64,000 nucleotides of DNA from Romboutsia_C sp015668195 (GCF_015668195.1 NZ_JADPFC010000001.1:248001-312000); one strand, 5' to 3'; positions 1 to 9,152 are shown, counted from the stretch's first letter. Numbers and translations: made by a program. Notes: generated by a model from the sequence alone, not told the origin.

Positions 1-861
1 ACACCTAAGGGAAGTGATGAGTACATAATAGAAAATGGAAGAAAAATGTACTCTGAATTATCAAATGAAACTAAAGAATTCTTTGATTTCATGCTAGAGA
101 ATGAACTTATGGACTTAGTGACTAAAAAAGGAAAGGCAGCAGGAGGATACTGTACATATATACCAAATTACAAATCACCTTTTATATTCTCTAACTTTAA
201 TCAAACATTAGATGATATAGACGTATTAACTCATGAAGCAGGTCATGCTTTTCAGCTTTATATGTCAACTTGGATTGAAATGCCAGAAATAAATTTCCCA
301 ACTTATGAAAGTTGTGAAATACACTCTATGAGTATGGAATTTATAACTTGGCCTTGGATGGAACTATTCTTCAAAGAAGATACAGAAAAATATAAATTTA
401 CTCATTTATCATCAGCTATTAAGTTTATACCATATGGAATAGTAGTAGATGAATTCCAACACCATATATATGAAAAGCCTAATATGACTAAAGAAGAAAG
501 AAAAAATATTTGGAGAGAATTAGAGAAAAAATATTTACCACATAGAACATTTGAAGATAATGATTTCTTAGAAAAGGGAACTTGGTGGTTTAAGCAAGGG
601 CATATATTTAAAAATCCATTTTATTATATAGATTATACACTAGCCCAAATATGTGCATTACAGTTTTGGAAAAAAATGAGGGTAGATAGAATTAACGGAT
701 GGGAAAATTATCTAGACATATGTAGAGTTGGAGGAACAAAGTCATTTTTAGAAATAGTAAAAATAGGTGATTTAAAATCTCCATTTGAAGATGGATGTGT
801 AGAAAGTGTTATAGATGTTATTAAAAATTATTTAGATAGTATAGATGATAAAGCTTTGTAA
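1..861 (+). CDS. pepF: M3 family oligoendopeptidase, 5' truncated
   Basis: Zinc metallopeptidase of the M3 (oligoendopeptidase F) group, which cleaves short peptides in the cytoplasm. The frame is open from base 1 with no start, so the gene begins upstream; 286 residues are visible. HEAGH at 232-246 supplies two zinc-binding His and the catalytic Glu, and the Glu of CEIHSM, 24 residues after the second His, fits the third zinc ligand. The C-terminal YIDYTLAQICALQFW region is typical of the family. The M3 assignment is firm; the exact subfamily is inferred. It is separated from the grd operon by a promoter and riboswitch, so it is probably a different transcription unit. Confidence 0.9.
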   Translation, partial: TPKGSDEYIIENGRKMYSELSNETKEFFDFMLENELMDLVTKKGKAAGGYCTYIPNYKSPFIFSNFNQTLDDIDVLTHEAGHAFQLYMSTWIEMPEINFPTYESCEIHSMSMEFITWPWMELFFKEDTEKYKFTHLSSAIKFIPYGIVVDEFQHHIYEKPNMTKEERKNIWRELEKKYLPHRTFEDNDFLEKGTWWFKQGHIFKNPFYYIDYTLAQICALQFWKKMRVDRINGWENYLDICRVGGTKSFLEIVKIGDLKSPFEDGCVESVIDVIKNYLDSIDDKAL

Positions 862-908
862 TATATATAAATTGTAAAAATATGTAGCAATATTTATAGA
901 AAATTATA

Positions 909-937
909 TTGAAATTTAAATTGAAAGTTTCTATACT
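909..937 (+). promoter_or_regulatory. sigma-A promoter of the glycine reductase operon
   Basis: TTGAAA at 909-914 and TATACT at 932-937 are separated by exactly 17 bases, a near-consensus housekeeping promoter. Transcription would begin near 944, just before the glycine riboswitch. Confidence 0.7.
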
Positions 938-959
938 TAACTTAGAAAGTATAAAAAAA

Positions 960-1098
960 TTAAATAGTCCGGTTGAAGGATATAGGAGACTACTTCTAAA
1001 AAAGAAGTGACCGAAGGTACAAGTTTGATTAAATCCCAATTTAATCAAATGAAATTCTCAGGTAAAAATACTATATTCAGATGGAACTCTGAAGATTA
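960..1098 (+). promoter_or_regulatory. glycine riboswitch (gcvT motif), single aptamer
   Basis: The core signatures of the glycine aptamer are present in order: GACCGAAGG near 1009, a variable stem (TTTGATTAAAT ... ATTTAATCAAA), TTCTCAGGTAAAA near 1053-1065, and GGAACTCTGAAG near 1083. An intrinsic terminator follows directly and the next gene is grdX of the glycine reductase operon, so the ligand matches the pathway. Only one complete aptamer is visible; the tandem form is more common. CTCTG at 1087-1091 can pair with CAGAG at 1105-1109 of the terminator stem, which suggests an antiterminator and a glycine-ON switch (inference). Confidence 0.85.
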
Positions 1099-1103
1099 TA
1101 TCA

Positions 1104-1143
1104 ACAGAGAAAACAAATGGGATTTGTTTTCTCTGTTTTTTAT
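1104..1143 (+). terminator. riboswitch-controlled intrinsic terminator
   Basis: A 13-bp perfect stem (1105-1117 with 1123-1135) is followed by a run of six T. It lies between the glycine aptamer and grdX, as expected for transcription attenuation. Confidence 0.85.
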
Positions 1144-1172
1144 TAAATAGATTTAAAAAGGGGAGGATTTTT

Positions 1173-1547
1173 ATAATAATAATAACCAATAATCCTATTG
1201 TCAAAAACAAAATAAAGCATAAAGATGTAAAATATATAAAGGACACATATTTAGAAGTTTTAAAAGAAAGCAGAAATCTAATTCACAAAGGTTACAAACT
1301 TTTATCACATCCAATTTATTCCAGTATAAAGCCAAATGAAACTCCATACAGAAGTATAATATTAAAAAAATCAAACAAGTTAGATACAAATTCAGTACTA
1401 TTAATTGAAGAAGCAATATACATTTCTAATAAATTTCAAAATAATAAACAAACACCTAATTGGACAGATAATGTAATGGATGACTTTAGAGTTATAGACT
1501 TAGATATTTTAAGTAATACATTAGAAAGAATTCAATATATATTATAG
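1173..1547 (+). CDS. grdX: GrdX family protein with non-canonical start
   Basis: Small protein that regularly heads glycine, sarcosine and betaine reductase operons; its function is not established. The reading frame gives a GrdX-like N-terminus (IIITNNPIVKNK), followed by LIHKGYKLLSHPIYSSIKPNETPYRS, and ends at TAG 1545-1547, about 124 residues. There is no in-frame ATG, GTG or TTG near the N-terminus. The ribosome binding site GGGAGG (1161-1166) is 6 bases from ATA at 1173, with ATT (1167) and further ATA codons (1176, 1179) as alternatives. Either an AUA/AUU codon is used or the gene is poorly translated. It lies 86 bases upstream of trxB in the same operon. Confidence 0.8.
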   Translation: MIIITNNPIVKNKIKHKDVKYIKDTYLEVLKESRNLIHKGYKLLSHPIYSSIKPNETPYRSIILKKSNKLDTNSVLLIEEAIYISNKFQNNKQTPNWTDNVMDDFRVIDLDILSNTLERIQYIL

Positions 1548-1633
1548 AAATTAAAAATAATGTTTGTATGTATCAAAATAATAAAATATCTATTTATAGA
1601 AATGTTAAAAAAATAACTATAAAGGAGGAATTT

Positions 1634-2599
1634 ATGGGAGATATATATGATTTAATAATAATAGGTTCAGGGCCTGCAGGGCTTTCGGCAGGACTTTATG
1701 GTGCAAGAGCAAAGTTAAAAACTCTTATACTTGAAAAAGGAAAAACTGGAGGGCAAATAGTAACAACTCATGATGTTGCTAATTATCCAGGTTCAATAGA
1801 AAATGCTAGTGGACCTAAGTTAATAGCAAGAATGGTTGAACAATGTAAAAGCTTTGGAGCAGAAATGAAGAAAGATAACATAATAGATGTAGATTTAGAG
1901 TCTGAGATAAAAGTATTAAAAGGTGAAAAATGTGAATATAGAGGAAAGGCTGTAATAATTGCAACAGGTTCTACACCTAGAAAGCTTGGAGTTAAAGGAG
2001 AAAAAGAATTAACAGGTAAAGGAGTATCATATTGTGCAACATGTGATGGAGATTTCTTTACAGATTTAGAAGTATTTGCAATAGGTGGAGGAAATAGCGC
2101 AGTTGAAGAAGGTATGTTTTTAACAAAGTTTGCCAGAAAGGTAACTATAGTTAATAGAAATGAGAAATTAACTTGTGCTAAATCAATAGCAGAAAAAGCA
2201 AAAAATACTCCTAATATAGAATTTATGCATAATACAACTGTAAAAGAATTACATGGTGATGGGATATTAGAAAAAGTTGTATTTGAAAATATTCTAACAG
2301 GTGAGTTAAGTGAATATGAAGCAGATGAAGAAGATGGAACAATGGGTGTATTTGTATTCATAGGACTAAAACCAGAAACAGAAATATTTAGAGATAAAAT
2401 AGATATAGACCAAAGTGGCTATATAATAACAGATGAAGATATGAGAACTAATATAGAAGGGGTATTTGCAGCAGGAGATTGTAGAGTTAAAGCTTTAAGA
2501 CAGGTAGTAACAGCTACTAATGATGGAGCTATAGCTACAATAAGTGCTGAAAAATATATAGAAAGTAAAGAATGGAATTTAGCAAAATTAACTATTTAA
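1634..2599 (+). CDS. trxB: thioredoxin reductase of the glycine reductase system
   Basis: NADPH-dependent FAD enzyme that reduces thioredoxin, which in turn recycles glycine reductase. The start is taken at ATG 1634, 7 bases after AAAGGAGG; an in-frame ATG at 1568 lacks such a site and adds a non-homologous extension. The protein has 321 residues, the normal length. The FAD-binding GSGPAG is at residues 11-16, the redox CATC at 134-137, the NAD(P)-binding GGGNSA follows, and the C-terminal FAD motif AAGDCR is present. It is followed 20 bases later by trxA, a pairing typical of grd operons. Confidence 0.96.
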   Translation: MGDIYDLIIIGSGPAGLSAGLYGARAKLKTLILEKGKTGGQIVTTHDVANYPGSIENASGPKLIARMVEQCKSFGAEMKKDNIIDVDLESEIKVLKGEKCEYRGKAVIIATGSTPRKLGVKGEKELTGKGVSYCATCDGDFFTDLEVFAIGGGNSAVEEGMFLTKFARKVTIVNRNEKLTCAKSIAEKAKNTPNIEFMHNTTVKELHGDGILEKVVFENILTGELSEYEADEEDGTMGVFVFIGLKPETEIFRDKIDIDQSGYIITDEDMRTNIEGVFAAGDCRVKALRQVVTATNDGAIATISAEKYIESKEWNLAKLTI

Positions 2600-2619
2600 A
2601 TATAAAGGGGGAAGTTTGA

Positions 2620-2937
2620 ATGATAATTTTAGATAAAAATACATTTGAAGAAGAAGTTTTAAAACATGAAGGTATAGTTGTTGTAGATTTTTGGAGTGAA
2701 GGATGTGAACCCTGCAAAGCACTTCTTCCAGAGGTTGAAGAACTAGAAAGTAATTATAAAGATCATTTTAAATTCTGTAAGTTAGATACAACAAAAGCTA
2801 GAAGATTAGCTATAAAAGAAAAGGTACTAGGACTTCCAACAATAGCTATATACAAAGATGGTAAAAAAATAGATGAAGTTACAAAGGATGATGCAACTAA
2901 AATTAATATAGAAGAAATGATAAAGAAATACCTTTAA
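2620..2937 (+). CDS. trxA: thioredoxin, glycine reductase type
   Basis: Small thiol-disulfide carrier (105 residues) that passes electrons from TrxB to the selenoprotein components of glycine reductase. The active site is WSEGCEPC, with C29 and C32. The usual CGPC is replaced by a charged CEPC; variant CxxC motifs are known in thioredoxins of Stickland clostridia. The start ATG follows GGGGGAAG. Its position between trxB and grdE indicates a dedicated role in this pathway. Confidence 0.95.
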   Translation: MIILDKNTFEEEVLKHEGIVVVDFWSEGCEPCKALLPEVEELESNYKDHFKFCKLDTTKARRLAIKEKVLGLPTIAIYKDGKKIDEVTKDDATKINIEEMIKKYL

Positions 2938-3054
2938 TATTTATATAAAATAGTTATTTACAACTAACTTAATACTTATTAAAAATTAGATGTTAAGTTA
3001 GTTGAGGAATATAAATTTTAGTTTTTAAAACTTAGATAATTAGGGGGTGCAAGT

Positions 3055-4341
3055 ATGCGTCTTGAGTTAGGTAAAATCTTTATAAGAGATATTCAGTTTG
3101 GTGAAGTAACTGAAGTTAAGGATGCTACACTATACATCAATAAAGAAGATATGCTTAAAGAAATTGGTGGAGACGAACATATAAAGTCTATAGATATAGA
3201 ATTAGCTCGTCCAGGTGAAAGTGTAAGAATAATACCAGTAAAAGATGTTATAGAGCCAAGAGTTAAAGTTGAAGGTAAGGGAGGAATATTTCCAGGAATA
3301 ATATCTAAGGTTGAAACTGTTGGAAGTGGAAAAACTCATGCACTTTATGGGTGTGCTGTTGTTACTACTGGTAAAATAGTAGGATTTCAAGAAGGTATTA
3401 TAGATATGACAGGACCTGGTGCAAAGTATTGTCCTTTCTCAAATCTTAACAATGTAGTTATTATAGCAGAGCCTGTAGATGGATTAAAGCAACATGACCA
3501 TGAAAAAGCTGTTAGAATGATAGGATTTAAAGCAGCAACATATTTAGGAGAAACTGCTAGAAATTTAATTCCTGATGAAGTTAGGGTTTATGAAACTAAG
3601 CCACTTTTAGAATCAATAAAAGAGTATCCACACCTTCCAAAAGTAGGGTATGTTTATATGCTTCAAACTCAAGGATTGCTTCATGATACATATGTATATG
3701 GTGTAGATGCAAAGCAAATAGTACCAACATTACTTTATCCAACTGAATTAATGGATGGAGCGGTATTAAGTGGTAACTGTGTTTCTGCCTGTGATAAAAA
3801 CCCATCATACGTTCATTTAAATAATTCAATAGTAGAGGATTTATATGAACAACATGGAAAAGAAATAAACTTTGTTGGTGTAGTTATAACTAATGAAAAT
3901 GTATATCTTGCAGATAAAGAAAGATCTTCTAACTGGACTGCTAAATTATGTGAGTACTTAGGATTAGATGCAGTTATAATATCTCAAGAAGGTTTTGGAA
4001 ATCCAGATACTGACCTTATAATGAATTGTAAAAAAATTGAAAATAAAGGAATAAAAACAGTTATAGTAACTGATGAATATGCAGGAAGAGATGGAGCATC
4101 TCAATCTTTAGCAGATGCAGATGTATTAGCTAATGCAGTTGTTACAGGTGGGAATGCAAATGAGGTTATAGTTCTTCCTAAGATGGATAAGGTTATAGGA
4201 TATCCACAAGTGGCAGACGTTATAGCTGGAGGATTTGCCGGAAGTTTAAGAGAAGATGGAAGTATAGAAGCTGAAATACAAGTTATAACAGGTTCAACTA
4301 ATGAAACTGGATTTGGTAAATTATCTACTACTGGATATTAA
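3055..4341 (+). CDS. grdE: glycine reductase component B, alpha/beta subunit precursor GrdE
   Basis: Proprotein of the glycine-specific component B, which binds glycine as a Schiff base through a pyruvoyl group. The 428-residue length fits the family. GNCVSACDK contains the expected cleavage site, with the pyruvoyl-forming Cys at residue 242 (codon 3778-3780). Known family members are cleaved here into two subunits. The start ATG follows AGGGGGTG. A 117-base gap after trxA contains only AT-rich sequence, and the gene continues the same operon. Confidence 0.96.
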   Translation: MRLELGKIFIRDIQFGEVTEVKDATLYINKEDMLKEIGGDEHIKSIDIELARPGESVRIIPVKDVIEPRVKVEGKGGIFPGIISKVETVGSGKTHALYGCAVVTTGKIVGFQEGIIDMTGPGAKYCPFSNLNNVVIIAEPVDGLKQHDHEKAVRMIGFKAATYLGETARNLIPDEVRVYETKPLLESIKEYPHLPKVGYVYMLQTQGLLHDTYVYGVDAKQIVPTLLYPTELMDGAVLSGNCVSACDKNPSYVHLNNSIVEDLYEQHGKEINFVGVVITNENVYLADKERSSNWTAKLCEYLGLDAVIISQEGFGNPDTDLIMNCKKIENKGIKTVIVTDEYAGRDGASQSLADADVLANAVVTGGNANEVIVLPKMDKVIGYPQVADVIAGGFAGSLREDGSIEAEIQVITGSTNETGFGKLSTTGY

Positions 4342-4414
4342 AAAATAAACTTTAATAGAAAAAATCGAAATATCCGATAAATTAATATATAAATAAATAT
4401 AAAGGGGGATAATT

Positions 4415-4894
4415 ATGAGCATACTTGCCAATAAAAAGGTCCTAATAATAGGGGATAGAGATGGAATCCCAGGACCTGCAATAGAAGAATGTGTAAATAC
4501 TGTAGAGGGAGCAGAAGTAATATTTTCTTCAACAGAATGTTTTGTCTGAACGGCTGCAGGGGCTATGGACTTAGAAAACCAAAAAAGAGTTAAAGAAGCT
4601 TGTGAAAAGCACGGAGCTGAAAACTTAGTGGTTTTACTAGGTGCATCTGAAGCCGAAGCTGCAGGTCTTGCAGCAGAAACAGTAACAGCAGGAGATCCAA
4701 CTTTTGCCGGGCCACTTGCTGGAGTGGAACTTGGACTTAGAGTTTATCATGTTGTAGAAGAAGAAATGAAAGCAGAGTTTGATGATTCTGTATATGATGA
4801 ACAAATAAGTATGATGGAAATGGTACTTGAAGTTGATGAAATAGTAGAAGAAATGAGTAGCATGAGAAATCAATTCTGCAAGTTTAATGACTAA
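4415..4894 (+). CDS. grdA: glycine reductase selenoprotein A (Sec at codon 45)
   Basis: Component A of glycine reductase, the small selenoprotein that takes the carboxymethyl group from component B and hands an acetyl unit to component C. The frame starts at ATG 4415 after AAAGGGGG and reads through one in-frame TGA at 4547-4549 (codon 45) in the context CFV-Sec-TAAGAM, the conserved redox site of the family. Ignoring the recoding would wrongly give a 109-residue fragment starting at 4565. The full product is 159 residues, the normal size. N-terminal LIIGDRDGIPGPAIEEC is highly typical. Sec insertion requires selA, selB and selC, none of which is in this window. Confidence 0.97.
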
Positions 4895-4917
4895 TTAAAC
4901 TAAAAGGGGTGAAAAAT

Positions 4918-6267
4918 ATGGATAAACTAAGAGTAGTTCATTATATAAATCAATTCTTCGCTGGAATTGGTGGAGAAGACAAAGCAGATACTAAGCCACA
5001 TGTAGCAGAAAAATTACCTCCAATAAGTATTCAACTCAATAAATTATTAGGAGAAAATATGGAAATAGTTGCCACAGTAGTTTGTGGAGATACTTACTTT
5101 AATGAAAATATCGAAAGTGCAAGTGAAGAAGTATTAAATATGATAAAAGGATTTAATCCACAACTTTTTATAGCAGGTCCTGCTTTTAATGCTGGTAGAT
5201 ACGGAGTTGCAGCAGGAACTATAACAAAAGTTGTTAAAGAAAATCTAAACATACCAACAGTTACTGGAATGTATATAGAAAATCCAGGTGCAGATATGTT
5301 TAAAAAAGATGTTTATATAATAGAAACATCAGATTCAGCAGCAGGTATGAGAAAAGCACTCCCAAAGTTAGCTAAATTTGCAGTTAAACTTGCTAATAAT
5401 GAAAATATTGGTTCCCCAGCAGAAGAAGGGTATTTAGAAAGAGGTATTAGAGTTAATTTATTCCATGAAGAAAGAGGTTCAAAAAGAGCGGTTGACATGT
5501 TAATTAAAAAAATTAAGGGAGAAAAATTTGTTACGGAATACCCTATGCCTGTATTTGATAGAGTAGAGCCAAGTCATGCTCTTAAAGATTTATCTAATGC
5601 TAAGATAGCTTTAGTTACATCAGGAGGAATAGTACCAAAAGGAAATCCTGATAGAATAGAATCTTCTTCAGCATCTAAATATGGTGAATATTCATTAGCT
5701 GGATTTAATAATTTAACAGAACAAACTCATGAAACAGCACATGGTGGATACGACCCAGTTTATGCTAACTTAGATGCTGATAGAGTATTACCCGTAGACG
5801 TTTTAAGAGATATGGTAAAAGAAGGATTAATAGGAGAATTACATGAATTATACTATGCAACTGTAGGAAATGGAACTGCTGTTGCTAGTGCTAAAGCTTA
5901 TGCAAATGAAATAGGTAATAAACTAAAAGACGCTCAAGTTAATGCAGTAATACTTACTTCTACATGAGGTACTTGTACTCGTTGCGGTGCAACAATGGTA
6001 AAAGAAATAGAAAGAGTTACAGGAGTTCCTGTAGTTCATATGTGTACAGTAGTACCAATATCTTTAACAGTAGGGGCAAATAGAATAGTACCAACTATAG
6101 CTATACCTCACCCACTTGGAAATCCTTCACTTGATGTTAGCGAAGAGAAATTATTAAGAAGGAGATTAGTAGAAAAAGCATTAATTGCTTTAACTACTGA
6201 AGTAGAAGAACAAACAGTGTTTGAAAATCCAGATACATCAGCTTTAAAATCTAAATCTACAATTTAA
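4918..6267 (+). CDS. grdB: glycine reductase component B gamma subunit, selenoprotein (Sec at codon 350)
   Basis: Selenoprotein subunit of component B, which with GrdE activates glycine and passes the carboxymethyl group to GrdA. The frame runs 449 residues from ATG 4918 (RBS AAAGGGGTG) through one in-frame TGA at 5965-5967. The Sec context LTSTUGTCTRCGATM is the conserved redox motif, at residue 350. Downstream VVHMCTVVPISLTVGANRIVP is typical. A GTG at 4909 lies inside the ribosome binding site and is unlikely as a start. The gene would appear split in two if selenocysteine were ignored. Confidence 0.97.
5965..5993 (+). promoter_or_regulatory. candidate bacterial SECIS element in grdB
   Basis: Immediately after the Sec TGA (5965-5967) a short hairpin can form: GTTGC (5981-5985), loop GGT, GCAAC (5989-5993). 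Spacing and a GU-containing apical loop resemble SelB-binding bSECIS hairpins. The assignment rests on position and fold only. Confidence 0.5.
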
Positions 6268-6305
6268 CTACAGTTGTTTAGAATAAAAATAAATATATAA
6301 ATATT

Positions 6306-6334
6306 AAATAGATGGGCTGTAAGTCCATCTATTT
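6306..6334 (+). other. intergenic hairpin between grdB and grdC
   Basis: A perfect 10-bp stem (6306-6315 with 6325-6334) and a 9-base loop, not followed by a T-run. It sits in the 196-base gap between grdB and grdC. It may be an RNA-processing or stability element that sets relative expression (inference). Confidence 0.5.
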
Positions 6335-6463
6335 GTGAAAATATATAAATATTAACCATCACCTTTTATATATTTAATACGGTAGGTTATATAATCTGTA
6401 AAATTTTAGTAATGGTGTTGGATATGTATGTAAAAATTTATATAGATTATAGGGGGAAATTAT

Positions 6464-7996
6464 ATGTCTTATCCAGTTTTAAAAGGTGCAAGTTATGTTC
6501 TTATTCATACTCCAGATATGATAGTACAAAATGGGAGTACTTGTAATATTGAAAGAGCTACAAATCCAGATTCAGAGTTTTTAAAAGAAATAAACAATCA
6601 CATAAGAAATTATGAAGATGTAGTAAACTATATGCCAAATCAAGTCTATATAGGAAATAATAGACCAGAAGAATTAAAAAACTTATCTATGCCTTGGTGT
6701 AATGAAAAAATAGAGGGAAAAAGATTTGGAAAGTTTGGGGAATTAATGCCACAGGATGAATTTCTAGGTTTAATTAAAATATGTGATGCTTTTGATTTAG
6801 TTAAATTAAGTGAAGAATTTATAAATGAAGTAAAGCCTAAGATTGAAAAAAACTATCCTGAACTTAGCTCATTTGTACCTAAGTTAAAAGGAGATAATAT
6901 AGAAGAAGGGTTAGAACTAATAAATAATCATAAAGCCGAAGGATTATATAACAATAATAATTATGTAGGATATGTAAAAGCTGCTCATGATGTAGATGTA
7001 AATTTAAACGCACATACAATGTTTGAAAATTTAGTAGTTAAAGCATCTGGAGTATTATCAGGAATATATTTATTAAGAAGTAGTAAAATAAATCCACTAC
7101 ATATAGATTATGTTATAGAATGTTCAGAAGAAGCTTGTGGAGACATAAATCAAAGAGGTGGAGGAAATTTTGCAAAGTCTATAGCTGAAATAGTTGGATT
7201 TAATAATGCAACAGGTTCAGATATTAGAGGATTTTGTGCAGCGCCAACACATGCATTAATACAAGCTAGTGCACTTGTTAAATCAGGAGTATATAAAAAT
7301 GTAGTAGTAGTAGCAGGTGGAGCTAGTGCAAAACTTGGAATGAATGCAAAAGACCATATTAAAAAAGGGTTGCCGGTTTTAGAAGACGTTGTAGGAGGAT
7401 TTGCAGTATTAGTAAGTGAAAATGATGGAGTAAACCCTATAATCAGAACTGACTTAGTAGGAAAGCATAACGTTGGAACAGGTTCTTCACCACAAGCAGT
7501 TATGACGGCACTTATAACTACTGGACTTGATAGAGCAAATTTAAAAATAACTGATGTAGATGTATTTTCTGTTGAGATGCAAAATCCAGATATAACAAAG
7601 CCAGCAGGTGCGGGGGATGTTCCAGAAGCAAATTATAAAATGATAGGAGCACTAGCTGTTAAACGTGGAGATTTAGAAAAGAAAGAATTAAAAGATTTTG
7701 TATCAAATAGAGGACTCCCAGGATGGGCACCAACACAAGGGCATATACCATCAGGAGTACCATATATAGGATTCTTAATAGATGATTTAACAACTGGTGA
7801 TAAAAATAGAGCTATGATAGTCGGCAAGGGTAGTTTATTCTTAGGTAGAATGACTAACTTATTTGATGGTGTATCATTTATAGCTGAAAGAAATAATGGG
7901 GTAAGTGAAGAAAATAATGGAGTATCTAAAGAACAAATCAAAAAGATAATAGCAGAGTCACTAAAAAAACTAGCATTAGATATGATAGAAGAATAG
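6464..7996 (+). CDS. grdC: glycine reductase component C, beta subunit
   Basis: Part of component C, which releases acetyl phosphate from the acetyl thioester on selenoprotein A, giving ATP through acetate kinase. The protein has 510 residues, normal for GrdC. A thiolase/FabH-like fold is suggested by GFCAAPTHALIQASALV, containing the probable acyl-binding Cys, and by GHNVGTGSSPQ-like glycine-rich loops. RBS AGGGGGAA precedes ATG 6464. The C-terminus has a short repeat of NNGVSEE/NNGVSKE just before the end. Confidence 0.95.
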   Translation: MSYPVLKGASYVLIHTPDMIVQNGSTCNIERATNPDSEFLKEINNHIRNYEDVVNYMPNQVYIGNNRPEELKNLSMPWCNEKIEGKRFGKFGELMPQDEFLGLIKICDAFDLVKLSEEFINEVKPKIEKNYPELSSFVPKLKGDNIEEGLELINNHKAEGLYNNNNYVGYVKAAHDVDVNLNAHTMFENLVVKASGVLSGIYLLRSSKINPLHIDYVIECSEEACGDINQRGGGNFAKSIAEIVGFNNATGSDIRGFCAAPTHALIQASALVKSGVYKNVVVVAGGASAKLGMNAKDHIKKGLPVLEDVVGGFAVLVSENDGVNPIIRTDLVGKHNVGTGSSPQAVMTALITTGLDRANLKITDVDVFSVEMQNPDITKPAGAGDVPEANYKMIGALAVKRGDLEKKELKDFVSNRGLPGWAPTQGHIPSGVPYIGFLIDDLTTGDKNRAMIVGKGSLFLGRMTNLFDGVSFIAERNNGVSEENNGVSKEQIKKIIAESLKKLALDMIEE

Positions 7997-8007
7997 GAGG
8001 AGAAATT

Positions 8008-9150
8008 ATGGCTAAAAAAATAATAGGTCAAACTCTTCTAGAGATAGCTGATGCAATAGAAAGTGGAGAATTTGGTAAAAAAATAAGAATAGGACTAACT
8101 ACATTAGGAAGTGAACATGGAATAGATAATTTAGTAAAAGGAGCTCATTTAGCTAAATCTAGTTTATTTGATATAGTTTTAATAGGTCCTAAAGTAGATA
8201 CGGATCTAGAAGTAGTAGAAGTAAGTTGTGAAAAAGAAATGCATAAAAAAATGGAAGAGTTATTAGATAGCGGATATATAGATGCTTGTGTTACAATGCA
8301 CTATAATTTTCCTATAGGGGTATCCACAGTAGGTAGAGTTATAACACCAGGCAAAGGAAAAGAAATGATACTTGCAACAACAACAGGAACTAGTGCAACT
8401 AATAGAATAGAGTCTATGGTTAGAAATGCAATATGTGGTATAGCTACTGCAAAAAGCATAGGAATAAGAAATCCTAAGGTAGGTATACTTAATGTTGATG
8501 GTGCTAGGCAAGTTGAAAAGTGCCTAAAGGATTTAAAAGAAAATGGATATAACATAGAGTTTGCAGATTCCATAAGAGCAGATGGTGGATGTGTAATGAG
8601 AGGAAATGACTTACTAGCAGGGACCCCAGATGTAATGGTAACAGATACATTAAGTGGAAATATATTTATGAAGGTATTTTCTTCATTTACAACTGGGGGA
8701 GATTATGAATCTAGTGGATATGGATATGGACCTGGTATAGGAGAAGATTACAATAGGAAAATACTTATATTATCTAGGGCATCAGGAACTCCAGTAGTAA
8801 AAAATGCAATAGAATATGCTTATGATATAGTAAATGGAAATATAAGTGAATTAACTAAAAATGAATTTGAAAATGCTAAAAAAGCTAAATTTAATGATAT
8901 AATATCTAAATCTATAAAAAAAGAAATAAAAGTAGAACAAGAAGTTAAAATGCCTAAAAAAGAAATAGTAACAGAACAAATAAGTGGAATAGATATTATG
9001 GATTTAGAGGAAGCTGTTATAGATTTGTGGAAAAATGATATATATGCAGAAAGTGGGATGGGTTGTACAGGGCCTATAGTATTAGTTAATGAAATTAAAA
9101 AAGAATTAGCTGTAAATACTTTATTAAAATTAGGATACACAGCTAAATAG
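8008..9150 (+). CDS. grdD: glycine reductase component C, alpha subunit
   Basis: Second subunit of component C (380 residues), related to phosphate acyltransferases of the PlsX/Pta type, forming acetyl phosphate. The C-terminal ESGMGCTGPIVLV carries a conserved Cys (residue 353) thought to take part in acyl transfer in this family. RBS AGGAGG sits 11 bases after grdC ends, so the two are translated together. It is the last gene of the operon and is followed by a strong terminator. A Lys/Glu-rich linker (about residues 290-330) joins the catalytic core to the C-terminal Cys segment. Confidence 0.95.
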   Translation: MAKKIIGQTLLEIADAIESGEFGKKIRIGLTTLGSEHGIDNLVKGAHLAKSSLFDIVLIGPKVDTDLEVVEVSCEKEMHKKMEELLDSGYIDACVTMHYNFPIGVSTVGRVITPGKGKEMILATTTGTSATNRIESMVRNAICGIATAKSIGIRNPKVGILNVDGARQVEKCLKDLKENGYNIEFADSIRADGGCVMRGNDLLAGTPDVMVTDTLSGNIFMKVFSSFTTGGDYESSGYGYGPGIGEDYNRKILILSRASGTPVVKNAIEYAYDIVNGNISELTKNEFENAKKAKFNDIISKSIKKEIKVEQEVKMPKKEIVTEQISGIDIMDLEEAVIDLWKNDIYAESGMGCTGPIVLVNEIKKELAVNTLLKLGYTAK

Positions 9151-9152
9151 AT

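Noticed and set aside
862..1098. Tandem (two-aptamer) glycine riboswitch
   Set aside because: Only one set of ACCGAAGG and CTCAGGTAAAA core motifs was found; the 862-960 segment lacks them.
4415..4894. Nonsense mutation or frameshift in the grdA region
   Set aside because: The TGA at 4547 lies in the conserved CFV-Sec-TAAGAM motif of selenoprotein A, so it is selenocysteine recoding, not damage. The same applies to TGA 5965 in grdB.
6464..9150. Sarcosine or betaine reductase instead of glycine reductase
   Set aside because: The component B present is GrdE/GrdB (glycine type, with the pyruvoyl precursor GrdE); no GrdF/GrdG or GrdH/GrdI genes are in the operon.
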